Source of the DNA: CANHCC01 sp040381555
GTDB lineage: Bacteria; Bacteroidota; Bacteroidia; J057; RFSG01
DNA: 31,363 bases
Direction: 5' to 3'
Assembly: GCA_040381555.1 (NCBI GenBank)
Contig: JBEIHC010000021.1
Span: 1-31,363 of the forward strand
Numbering within the stretch: position 1 is the first letter of the stretch; every line of letters starts with the position of its first letter. Shown one piece after another: positions 1 through 8,249 of this stretch. The notes under the pieces were generated by a model. It saw nothing but the letters and a program-made list of their open reading frames with translations, was not told the DNA's origin and ran no database searches. The position numbers and the translations under genes were made by a program.

Positions 1-1
1 C

Positions 2-721
2 ATTCAGGCGAAAGAATTTGCGGGTCTAGTTTGTCTGACAGATCCAAACCCGGAATCCATTACAAGAGCTCAAGCCTATTTGAATTATTATGAAAAGTTT
101 GAAGCTAAATCAATTTACCTGGATTCAGCAGATTTTTATTTAAAAAAATCTACTCAAAATATTCGGGTGCTTCAATCTCAAATTCATTTGGCCTATTTAA
201 AACAGGATTTTACGGCTATTCGTAATTTGGAAGCTCAGTTGGCTCAATCAGATTCTGCCCGGTCAGACGCCTGGACTTGTTATCGAATGGGCGAAGCTTT
301 TCAGCAAGAGGGAACTGCGGATGCAATTGTTTCAGCTCGAAAGTGGTACATTTTCGCAGTAAGGCAATTACCCTATAATCCTGAATTCAGGAATAAACTA
401 GGCGCAAGTTATTTATCGGGTAAATTATATCCGCAGGCTGAATTATGGTTTAAAAATATTCTCCGCGATTTACCTGATTTTGTTCCGGCATTAAATAATC
501 TGGGCTATTTGTATATGCTCTTGAATAAATCCGATTCCGCTCAGAAATTATTGCAAAAGGCCCTCTTGTTGGATCCGGATTATGAATTGGCAATTGTTAA
601 TTTAATATCCTGGAATCTTCGTTTTGGAACAAAGGTTGAAGCTCGGAAAATGGCTTTACAGTTAATCAATAAATTTCCTGGAAATCCGGAATATCAAAAG
701 ATTTATAAAAGCTGTTTTTGA
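2..721 (+). CDS. TPR-repeat protein, 3' part (5' end outside window)
   Basis: The reading frame is open from the first bases, so the gene starts upstream. A TTG at 80 lies in frame, but the 26 codons before it read as normal protein, so it is probably not the start. The visible 239 residues are alpha-helical repeats. The clearest TPR is FVPALNNLGYLYMLLNKSDS followed by AQKLLQKALLLDPDY. The preceding repeat (EFRNKLGASYLSGKLYPQAE) has the same spacing. TPRs are protein-interaction scaffolds, and no catalytic domain is visible in this part. The gene ends in a strong bidirectional terminator shared with the convergent protease gene. Its function cannot be deduced without the N-terminal part. Confidence 0.8.
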   Translation: MQAKEFAGLVCLTDPNPESITRAQAYLNYYEKFEAKSIYLDSADFYLKKSTQNIRVLQSQIHLAYLKQDFTAIRNLEAQLAQSDSARSDAWTCYRMGEAFQQEGTADAIVSARKWYIFAVRQLPYNPEFRNKLGASYLSGKLYPQAELWFKNILRDLPDFVPALNNLGYLYMLLNKSDSAQKLLQKALLLDPDYELAIVNLISWNLRFGTKVEARKMALQLINKFPGNPEYQKIYKSCF

Positions 722-743
722 TTAGGTTAGTCTCAAAAAAAAA

Positions 744-771
744 ACGCCCAGCTATTAACTGGGCGTCTTTA
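744..771. terminator. Bidirectional intrinsic terminator between convergent genes
   Basis: An 8-bp stem (ACGCCCAG at 744-751 with CTGGGCGT at 759-766) has a 7-nt loop. A ten-base A run lies on its left and a T-rich stretch on its right, so it can end transcripts from both the TPR gene and the M16 protease gene. Confidence 0.9.
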
Positions 772-788
772 TTTTTCAACTAGTTCAA

Positions 789-3728
789 TTAATATCCGAA
801 TACTTCTTCTAAAGTAACTTCTCGAACTGTACCATATTTTTTCAGTTCAATCATATCTACTTTATCTCTTGAACCCATAACCAGTAAGGTTCTGGTTTTC
901 CCTTTTATTTCCTGGTCATGGAATCTCTTGATATCTTCCATCTTAAGGTTTGGTATTTTCTGGAAAATGTCTCTCCGGATATCATGGTTTAATCCTTTCT
1001 TACGCGCAGATTCATAATTCATTAAAATACCTGTCCGGATAATTCTTTCGGAGGCAATTTTATTTTTCAAGGCTTCTTTAGCTGATTCGAATAAAACATC
1101 TGAAGTAGGCATTTCTTCTAATAATTCCATCATTGCAGTTTTGGCCTGAGGTAATTTATCCGCCTGAGTTCCGACATAAGCTAAACTATAATAGTGATCC
1201 TTTAATTTTTCAGGACTGCGATAGGCTGAAAAGGTTGAATAAGCTAAAGCTTTGGATTCCCGTATGGTTTGAAATACAACAGAACCCATTCCTCCCCCAA
1301 AATATTCATTGTATAGAGAGATAACAGCAGCTTTTTCAGAATCAAATAAATCATCGGAACGGTTAAGCCAGATTAATTCTGCTTGCACCATATCATAATG
1401 AACAAATAATACTTGGTTTTCAGTTGTTGGCTTCATAACAAATCCATCAGACTGAGGAACTGGCATTAGGGCGACAGGTGTTTTATGTAATTGAGTAATG
1501 TCCGCAACCAGTGCCGCTGATTCCTTAGGACCATAGTATAATACTCTATGCTCATAGTTGTTTAGCTGTTTGATTAAATCACACAACTCAACTGGATTGA
1601 TTCCTGCCAAATCCGATTCAGGAATAATGTTCGTAAATGGATTGCGTTCGCCATATAGACCATAGTTTAGCAGGCCACGAAACATGATGGTACGCTTGTC
1701 CAGTTTTGCATCTGCTCTTTGCTTCAGAATTCCAGAAACCATTTCCCGATAGGCATCGTCATCGGCCTTCGCATTGGCAAGTAATTCTTCGAATAGGGCT
1801 AATCCTTCTTTGAACGATTTATCTACTCCGGTCAAATAGACATATACCTCATCATCTCCTGCTTCCACGCCAAAATCACATCCTAAAGCATAAAATTTCT
1901 TACTAATTTCCTCTGCAGACATTTTATCCGTTCCCAGAAATTCCAAATACTTAACAGCCAAAGCTAGTTTTGGATCCTGATTTTTTCCCATGTCTAGGAT
2001 ATAATAAATCGAGAATAATTGGTTTTCCGTATTCTTTAAATAATGCACCGGAATTTTACCAGCTTTTACAATTTGAATGTCTTTATTGTAGTCAATGAAT
2101 AGGGGTTGAATGTTGCCAGATTTCATTCCCAATACTTTCTCATGGAAAGGAGATTTGATGTCTCTATTTACTTCCACTGGGGTGATTTCAGGTTTTTCAA
2201 CTTTTACAGTGTTTTCGTCTTTCCCAATTTCTTTGTACACGACCACATAGTCATTTCCATAGTATTTATTGGCAGCCGCAATGACTTGCTCTTTCGTAAG
2301 TGCTGCCATTTTATCATTCAAGCTCATGAATTCACCCCAGTTCTGACCTGTTGTGTAGGCTTCAATCATTGAATAGGCTCGAGATTCACTACTTTCGTAT
2401 TTACGGATATCCGTAATTTGTTGATTGTTCACAATTGCTGGGAGTAAATCAGCTCCAAATTCTCCTTTTTTTACTTTTTCAAGTTGTTCCATCAGAAGAT
2501 TCTTGGCTTCTTGGAGACTTTGGTTTTCTTTTGGTACGGCAACAAGTAGAGCTACCGAATAATCTTGCATACCTTCAATTGCACTATAGGCTTCCAACAC
2601 TTTTTGTTTCTTTACAAGGTTCAAATCAATCAAACCCGCTGAAGAATTTGCGAGAATCATGTCTATCATGCTTAGTGCTGCGTAATCGGCATGTCCTACA
2701 CCGGGTAATCTGAAACCTATTGTAACAGAACCAGCATCAGGGCCTTTCACTGTTACCTCCGTAGGAGCATTCCGACTTACTTCCGGCTTAAAGGTAAATT
2801 CGGGAACAGGTTTACTTGCCCAACCTCCCATGTATTTGTCTACCAAGGCAACTGTTGAATCCGGGTTTAAATCACCTGCCAAACACATCGCCATATTATT
2901 TGGGACATAGTATTTTTCTAAGTATTCCCGAATACGGACAAGAGAAGGATTTTTAAGATGCTCTACAGTGCCAATAGTTGTCTGTGTGCCGTAAGTATGG
3001 TTTTTGAATAATTCCGCAAACAAGGTTTCGTAAACTTTATTTTGGTCATTATCCAAGGAAATGTTCTTTTCTTCATAGACAGCTTCTAACTCAGTATGGA
3101 AAAGGCGCATGACAGGTTTGCGAAATCTTTCTGCCTCAATGGTGAGCCATCTTTCCAGTTGATTTGCTGGAATTTTATTCATGTACACTGTTTGCTCAAC
3201 GGAGGTGAATGCATTGGTGTTTTTGGCTCCGATAGAAGAAACCATTTTATCATATTCATTGGCAATCGCAAAGGTTGAGGCTAGTAGCGAAACAGAGTCT
3301 ATCTGATGATAAATTTGTTTACGAACAGCTTCATCCTTAGATTTATTATACTTCTCATACAAGCTTTCAATAACTGCTAATTGCTTGCTTTCTTCAGTAT
3401 AGTTTGAGCTACCGTAAGTGTCTGTTCCTTTGAACAACATGTGCTCCAGATAGTGGGCTAAACCAGTTGCATCGGATGGGTCATTTTTGCTTCCTGCACG
3501 AACTGGGATAAAGGTCATGATGGAAGGCTCTGATTTATTGACTGAGGTAAAAACTTTAAACCCATTTTTAAGGGTATAAATTCGAACACCCATTGGGTCG
3601 CCTTCCCAATATTGATAGGTGTATTTGCCGTCTTTAGAAGTGCCGGTCTTGGCTACTGGCTTAATTTGAGCAGATACTGAAACAATCAGATAGCCAAACA
3701 GTAGAACTAAGGAAAGTATTTTCTTCAT
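789..3728 (-). CDS. Secreted M16 family zinc metallopeptidase (pitrilysin/insulinase-like)
   Basis: 979 residues starting with a signal peptide (MKKILSLVLLFGYLIVSVSA, then Q). The M16 inverted zinc motif HxxEH is HYLEH at 92-96, followed by MLFKGT, which is typical of the family. The third ligand is expected in the ELEAVYEEKN segment around 213-222. It lies further from HxxEH than usual because of a roughly 45-residue insertion at about 115-160. The length fits two M16 half-modules in one chain, with the C-terminal half lacking a metal motif. The predicted product is a periplasmic or envelope peptidase. The gene lies 68 bp downstream of a LytTR regulator on the same strand and may be co-transcribed. 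An imperfect -7 box (AAATTTTG) about 24 nt upstream could also give it its own promoter. Confidence 0.93.
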   Translation of the reverse strand: MKKILSLVLLFGYLIVSVSAQIKPVAKTGTSKDGKYTYQYWEGDPMGVRIYTLKNGFKVFTSVNKSEPSIMTFIPVRAGSKNDPSDATGLAHYLEHMLFKGTDTYGSSNYTEESKQLAVIESLYEKYNKSKDEAVRKQIYHQIDSVSLLASTFAIANEYDKMVSSIGAKNTNAFTSVEQTVYMNKIPANQLERWLTIEAERFRKPVMRLFHTELEAVYEEKNISLDNDQNKVYETLFAELFKNHTYGTQTTIGTVEHLKNPSLVRIREYLEKYYVPNNMAMCLAGDLNPDSTVALVDKYMGGWASKPVPEFTFKPEVSRNAPTEVTVKGPDAGSVTIGFRLPGVGHADYAALSMIDMILANSSAGLIDLNLVKKQKVLEAYSAIEGMQDYSVALLVAVPKENQSLQEAKNLLMEQLEKVKKGEFGADLLPAIVNNQQITDIRKYESSESRAYSMIEAYTTGQNWGEFMSLNDKMAALTKEQVIAAANKYYGNDYVVVYKEIGKDENTVKVEKPEITPVEVNRDIKSPFHEKVLGMKSGNIQPLFIDYNKDIQIVKAGKIPVHYLKNTENQLFSIYYILDMGKNQDPKLALAVKYLEFLGTDKMSAEEISKKFYALGCDFGVEAGDDEVYVYLTGVDKSFKEGLALFEELLANAKADDDAYREMVSGILKQRADAKLDKRTIMFRGLLNYGLYGERNPFTNIIPESDLAGINPVELCDLIKQLNNYEHRVLYYGPKESAALVADITQLHKTPVALMPVPQSDGFVMKPTTENQVLFVHYDMVQAELIWLNRSDDLFDSEKAAVISLYNEYFGGGMGSVVFQTIRESKALAYSTFSAYRSPEKLKDHYYSLAYVGTQADKLPQAKTAMMELLEEMPTSDVLFESAKEALKNKIASERIIRTGILMNYESARKKGLNHDIRRDIFQKIPNLKMEDIKRFHDQEIKGKTRTLLVMGSRDKVDMIELKKYGTVREVTLEEVFGY

Positions 3729-3796
3729 AAAAATATATTTGTGGTGAAATTACAAAATTTAACAAGGTGTTTGTAAACCTCTTTATAGTCAATTAA

Positions 3797-4519
3797 TTAC
3801 AAGGCCATTATTTCCCGAAAACGAATCGCCTGCCGCCTGGAAATTTCAATTCTTTCTCCACTTTTTAGATAAACAAGCAGTCCTCCACTAAAATAAGGCT
3901 CAATTTTATCCACTTTCCTTAGGTTAATGATTTCCTTTCGGTTGGCCCGGAAAAAGGCATCTGAAGGTAATCTGGATTCAAGATCATTCAGCGTACGGTG
4001 AATCATAGGCTTATTTTCTTCGAAAAATATACGGGCATAATTTCCAATGGATTCTATCCTCCGGATATCTTCCACTTTTACAAACCAGCATTTTTCCCCA
4101 TCCTTTATGAATACTTGTTGTTGTTCTCTCAATCTTTCTGAATCAGATAGAGTGATTGGTTTATCACTCAGTTGTTTGCGAACTTTGTTGAGTGCATCCC
4201 TTAGCCGATCGGCATGCACTGGCTTGAGGATATAATCTAAGGCGTTTGCTTCAAATGCTTTAAGTGCATACTCGTCATAAGCTGTACAAAAAAGTACTAT
4301 CGGAGCCGAAATTAATTCTTCCAACAACTCAAAACCTGTTTTTTCAGGCATTTGAATGTCCAAGAAAAGCAAATCCGGTTTGAGCGTTTCTATCAAGTCA
4401 ATTGCCTCATCCGAATTACCTGCCTCCCCGATAAAGTCAATGTCAGGATGCGCTTTCAGGAGTCCTGTCAGTTCCTGACGAGCCAGTCTTTCATCATCTA
4501 CCAGAATTGTTCGTATCAT
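3797..4519 (-). CDS. LytTR-family response regulator
   Basis: 240 residues. The N-terminal receiver domain has acidic residues D8/D9, phospho-acceptor D54 in the FLDIQMP context, and K99 in DYILKP. The C-terminal LytTR DNA-binding domain covers about 135-236 and includes FFRANRKEIINL and the closing ISRRQAIRFREI. The protein is predicted to act as a cytoplasmic transcription factor controlled by the kinase encoded just upstream. The start codon overlaps the end of the kinase gene by 26 bp, which implies translational coupling. The target genes are not shown by the sequence. The adjacent M16 protease gene is the nearest candidate. Confidence 0.95.
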   Translation of the reverse strand: MIRTILVDDERLARQELTGLLKAHPDIDFIGEAGNSDEAIDLIETLKPDLLFLDIQMPEKTGFELLEELISAPIVLFCTAYDEYALKAFEANALDYILKPVHADRLRDALNKVRKQLSDKPITLSDSERLREQQQVFIKDGEKCWFVKVEDIRRIESIGNYARIFFEENKPMIHRTLNDLESRLPSDAFFRANRKEIINLRKVDKIEPYFSGGLLVYLKSGERIEISRRQAIRFREIMAL

Positions 4520-5561
4520 AAGGTAATTTAATTTTACTTATAACTTCCCCATTTGAGGAGTTCTCAATAACAAACTCCGATTTATTTCCATACAAAGCCC
4601 ATAGTCTTTGTCGGGTATTATTTAGTCCATATCCTTTTGCCTGTTCCAAGTCAACTGGTTGAAGCATACCTGGATTTCTAATTTCAATTAGAAGATTTCC
4701 TTCCGATAATCTGGTATGAATGAGAATTTTTCCTCCTTCTTTTAGTTTCGATATGCCATGTTTGATCCCATTCTCAACCAGAGTTTGAATCATCATAGGT
4801 GGTACTTTGCACACTAGTGTGTCTTCTGGTGCATCGATTGAAAAATTTAAGCGCTCCTCAAATCTGATTTTTTCAAGAGAGAGGTAATCTTTAACTGTGT
4901 TGAGTTCTTCTTGTAGGCTAACAATCCGCATTTCTCCCATTTTTAGAGAGCTTCGTAATAAATCAGAAAGTTGTGTGATAGCAGTCCGGGCTCGCTGTGG
5001 TTCCTCATCTACCAAGGCACGAATTGAGTTTAAGGAATTGAACAGGAAGTGGGGATTTAATTGTGACTTTAACTGTTGATATTCAGCCTCTTTCATTTTG
5101 GCTTCCAGTCTGTATCGCTGTTTTTCACTTTCCAAGGATTTACGATAATACTGAAACAAATGATAGATTAATGCCCAAACTAAAATATACTTACTCCAGT
5201 TGGAGAGCATGCCATAAATAGAAGAAAGTTGGTAGTTTATTTCCAGCCCGGGAAACATAATTTTATCCAAGGGAATATTTATCGCAGAGAGTATTATGGC
5301 CATTGAAATAACGCCTAGGATTCCTCTTGGGATTATTTTGATCAACGGCATTTCCAACCACCCCATTAGGTGGACATAAGTTCGATAGGCGTGCGTGACG
5401 GTTATACCCAAAAGAATATTGGTGAACCCATTTAGGAACAATAACAAAGAAGGCGGGACTTTTAAAACAAAAACATACAGGGTCATTTGGTATAGGATGA
5501 AGGCGGTCCACCCTCCAATCTGACAAATCCAATACAGTCTATTGATGGTATTCTTTCTCAT
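4494..5561 (-). CDS. LytS/YehU-type sensor histidine kinase
   Basis: 355 residues. The N-terminal part (about 10-137) has four hydrophobic segments and no obvious extracellular sensor domain. A short coiled-coil linker (about 140-165) follows. The His_kinase domain begins with QLKSQLNPHFLFNSLNSI, where H171 is the phosphorylation site. The ATPase part shows an N-box (MIQTLVENGIKHGI, N264) and a glycine-rich GYGLNNTRQRL around 310-320. This is the standard membrane partner of LytTR regulators, and the next gene encodes one with a 26-bp overlap. No exact TAnnTTTG box was found before the start. Confidence 0.95.
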   Translation of the reverse strand: MRKNTINRLYWICQIGGWTAFILYQMTLYVFVLKVPPSLLLFLNGFTNILLGITVTHAYRTYVHLMGWLEMPLIKIIPRGILGVISMAIILSAINIPLDKIMFPGLEINYQLSSIYGMLSNWSKYILVWALIYHLFQYYRKSLESEKQRYRLEAKMKEAEYQQLKSQLNPHFLFNSLNSIRALVDEEPQRARTAITQLSDLLRSSLKMGEMRIVSLQEELNTVKDYLSLEKIRFEERLNFSIDAPEDTLVCKVPPMMIQTLVENGIKHGISKLKEGGKILIHTRLSEGNLLIEIRNPGMLQPVDLEQAKGYGLNNTRQRLWALYGNKSEFVIENSSNGEVISKIKLPYDTNNSGR

Positions 5562-5666
5562 GCGTAAGCAATTTCCGAAAAAAAACTATTAATCCATTCA
5601 ACCTTCTTTTTGGCGGTATTTTCTTGGGATAAGCGGAATAAGAGATATTCATTCGTACTCAATCCC

Positions 5667-5674
5667 TACCTTTG
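5667..5674 (+). promoter_or_regulatory. Bacteroidota -7 promoter box, predicted leaderless start
   Basis: TACCTTTG matches TAnnTTTG exactly and is followed by TATC and then ATG at 5679. The predicted transcription start falls at or next to the start codon. No clear -33 TTG is present. The box supports the start at 5679 over the longer frame from 5610. Confidence 0.6.
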
Positions 5675-5678
5675 TATC

Positions 5679-6572
5679 ATGTTGTTTTGTTTTTTGCGAA
5701 TTCTATTGAAAGGTTTAGGAAAATTACCCTGGATTTTCTGGAATGCTATAGGAAGTGGATTGTATTTTTTGTTGGCAGTTGTACTTAGATATCGATATTC
5801 CGTAATTACAAATAATTTAGAAAAATCATTTCCGGAAAAAAGCAGTCAACAGATTCATGACTTACGCAAGGCTTTTTATCGTCATTTATGCGACTTGATG
5901 ATTGAAACAATCCGTTCCTTTGGATTTACTCAAAAACAGGTGGAGCATTCCGTGATTTTTCGTGATAATGAATGCACTCAATCGATTCTTTCCGGAAGCG
6001 AAAACGCCATTTTGTTATTCGGACATTATCATAATTGGGAATACATTACTCAGAGTTGCGGAGTATTTTTTACCAAGAGGAGAAATCAGAAAATGATTGG
6101 ATTTTTTAAAACCATCCGAAATAAAACGGTCGAGGAATTGTTGAATGCCAATCGCACGCGTTTTGGAGGGGAAATGTTTAGTGACAAGCAACCTAGGGCG
6201 GTTATAAAACTTTTACAAGGAGATGAAAAAATACTCTTGGGAATGGTAGCAGATCAAACTCCTCCTGGCCGAGAACAGATGTATTTATTGGATTTTTTAG
6301 GTCGTTCAACCCCTTTTTTTACCGGGCCAGGATGGATTGCTGCCGCAGCAAAAGTACCTGTCTATTACGGACGCATGAATAGGTTGAAGCGGCATCAATA
6401 TGAGATCATACCCGAACTATTATATTTCCCGGACCCAAATCATTCGCGCCAGGAAATTATTCAGAAGGTTACAGAAAGTTATGCGCATAAGCTCGAAGCT
6501 CAAATTAGAGATCGACCTGAGTTTTGGCTTTGGAGTCATCGTAGGTGGAAATATGCTCCTTCCTCATTCTAG
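5679..6572 (+). CDS. Lysophospholipid/lipid A acyltransferase family protein (LpxL/HtrB-like)
   Basis: 297 residues from the ATG at 5679. The frame extends 23 codons further to 5610, but those codons do not look like protein, and a TAnnTTTG box lies 4 nt before 5679. The first 40 residues are hydrophobic (KLPWIFWNAIGSGLYFLLAV), as in membrane-anchored LpxL proteins. The catalytic HX4(D/E) motif is HYHNWE, with H116 and E121. A later block, GMVADQTPPG and the following FFTGPGWIAAAAKVPVYYG, matches the family. The predicted role is secondary acylation of lipid A or a related acyl transfer at the inner membrane. The stop codon overlaps that of the convergent transporter gene in a shared CTAG at 6569-6572. 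Confidence 0.9.
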   Translation: MLFCFLRILLKGLGKLPWIFWNAIGSGLYFLLAVVLRYRYSVITNNLEKSFPEKSSQQIHDLRKAFYRHLCDLMIETIRSFGFTQKQVEHSVIFRDNECTQSILSGSENAILLFGHYHNWEYITQSCGVFFTKRRNQKMIGFFKTIRNKTVEELLNANRTRFGGEMFSDKQPRAVIKLLQGDEKILLGMVADQTPPGREQMYLLDFLGRSTPFFTGPGWIAAAAKVPVYYGRMNRLKRHQYEIIPELLYFPDPNHSRQEIIQKVTESYAHKLEAQIRDRPEFWLWSHRRWKYAPSSF

Positions 6573-8020
6573 AATAGAAAATTTGCTAGATAGGTTACTC
6601 CTGTAATAATGATTATTCCTGCTATATTTAGTATAAATCCAGTTTTGGCCATATCTTGAATTCGAATGGTTTCAGTTGTAAATATCACTGTATTGGGTGG
6701 GGTTGCTACTGGCAACATAAAAGCCATCGAGGCACTAATAACGACCGGCATTAGTAGGGCTAATGGGGGTAAATCTACCATTTGGGAAAGGCTGAGTACA
6801 ATTGGTAATACCAAGTAAGTTGCCGCAGTGTTGGAGGTTATTTCAGTAAAAAAAGTCATGAAGGTTGCCAAAATGATGACAATTATCCAAGGCGATAGAT
6901 TCGATAACTGCAAAAGATGATTCCCTATCCATTCTGATAATCCTGATTTGAGTATTCCTTCTGCTAAGGCAAACCCTCCTCCGAATAGAAATAATATTCC
7001 GAGTGGTATTTTCTGAACTTCTTTCCAGGTCAAAAGGGTACTGCCTTTGTCATCTGGAATTAGTAATAAGAGAATAGCCATCAGTATTGCAACTGTACTA
7101 TCTTTCACCATTTCTGGCCAAGGTAGTCGGCCACTCCATCCTGGAATGTAGTATTGGTTAATGGAGATATCTTCTCGAAAACACCAGAGGATGACTGTTA
7201 TTAGAAATAGACTGAGTACCTTGATTTCATTAGAATTTAGTCTTTTGAATGTTTTAAATAATTCAGACTCTGATTCCTTTTTAAGATCAATGAGTAGACC
7301 TTTGGAAACAAACAATTTAACTAATACCCAGTAAGTAAACGCAAACATTAGGGCAGAGATAGGAAGGGCAGTGAGCATCCAAGTCAAGAAGGTCAAAGGA
7401 GGGGCAGTTGGAAAATTTTTTTCGTAGAATGCGAGAAAGATCATGTTGGGTGCTGTACCTACTAGAGTTGCAATTCCGCCTAGAGAGCAAGAATAGGCAA
7501 GCCCTAAGAGTAGGGCCGTATTGAATTTTCTTTTAGTTTCGGTTGATTCTGATAAAACTCCTGCTTCGGCTATGCCTCTTACTGCAGGCAGTAACATCAG
7601 CAACGCGGCGATATTAGAAATCCACATAGACAGAGCCCAAGCCGAGAGCATACTGCCCAGCAAAACACCCCGAGCATCTGAGCCAGTATAGCGCAGTATA
7701 TGCCAGGCTAGACGCGTGTGTAAATTCCATTTTTCTAAACTGAAAGCAAGTAGAAAGCCGCCAATAAATAAAAAGATGATTTCATGGGTGTATAGGGGAG
7801 CAACCTCTTGCATACTCATAATTCCCGCAATGGGAAACAATACCAGTGGCAAGAGAGCGGTTATGTACAAACTGACAGATTCAAGAATCCACCATAAGGC
7901 CATCCAAATGGCAATCCCAGCCATTCTGGATAGTTCAAAGTCTCCAGTGCTTTGCCACATGATTCCACTGGTAAGAATTCCTCCTATTGGTCCTGCTATT
8001 TTCTTTACTAACTTTTGCAT
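6569..8020 (-). CDS. DASS/SLC13-family sodium-coupled anion transporter
   Basis: 483 residues with about 11-12 hydrophobic segments. The two internal repeats of the family are recognisable. The second has the canonical SNT motif (ITSNTAATYLVLP, 396-398) and PVATPPNTVIF near 435. The first has MWISNIAALLMLLP (SNI instead of SNT at 135-137) and TLVGTAPNMIF near 185. Known members move dicarboxylates, citrate or sulfate with sodium. The substrate here cannot be read from the sequence. The gene stands alone, with a TACTTTTG box 5 nt before its ATG, and ends convergently on the acyltransferase gene with no terminator between them. Confidence 0.92.
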   Translation of the reverse strand: MQKLVKKIAGPIGGILTSGIMWQSTGDFELSRMAGIAIWMALWWILESVSLYITALLPLVLFPIAGIMSMQEVAPLYTHEIIFLFIGGFLLAFSLEKWNLHTRLAWHILRYTGSDARGVLLGSMLSAWALSMWISNIAALLMLLPAVRGIAEAGVLSESTETKRKFNTALLLGLAYSCSLGGIATLVGTAPNMIFLAFYEKNFPTAPPLTFLTWMLTALPISALMFAFTYWVLVKLFVSKGLLIDLKKESESELFKTFKRLNSNEIKVLSLFLITVILWCFREDISINQYYIPGWSGRLPWPEMVKDSTVAILMAILLLLIPDDKGSTLLTWKEVQKIPLGILFLFGGGFALAEGILKSGLSEWIGNHLLQLSNLSPWIIVIILATFMTFFTEITSNTAATYLVLPIVLSLSQMVDLPPLALLMPVVISASMAFMLPVATPPNTVIFTTETIRIQDMAKTGFILNIAGIIIITGVTYLANFLF

Positions 8021-8025
8021 CTAAA

Positions 8026-8033
8026 CAAAAGTA
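8026..8033 (-). promoter_or_regulatory. Bacteroidota -7 promoter box, predicted leaderless start
   Basis: On the minus strand TACTTTTG (exact TAnnTTTG) is followed by TTTAG and then the ATG of the transporter gene. Transcription would start at or within a base or two of the start codon. No convincing -33 element is visible. Confidence 0.6.
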
Positions 8034-8249
8034 AAAAGGATTTTAAGATGAATCCGATTCTTTTGGGTTTTAAGTCATTCCGGTACCAATTTTGGAAACC
8101 CCAAAATTGATTCGCTTGGATGGTGCAAATGTTTTATAATTCTTATTTATGTAAGGGGTGTTTTCATCTAACAAGTGTATTCAAGATGATTTTTTTCAGT
8201 ACTTTAGAAAGATAATTAGTTAAGATTCTCATTTGAATTAAAGTCAAAG

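Noticed and set aside
2106..2713. Plus-strand frames inside the M16 protease gene
   Set aside because: They are shadows of a 979-residue gene with clear family motifs on the minus strand.
5610..5678. Upstream extension of the acyltransferase by 23 residues
   Set aside because: The added residues are not family-like and the promoter box lies inside this stretch.
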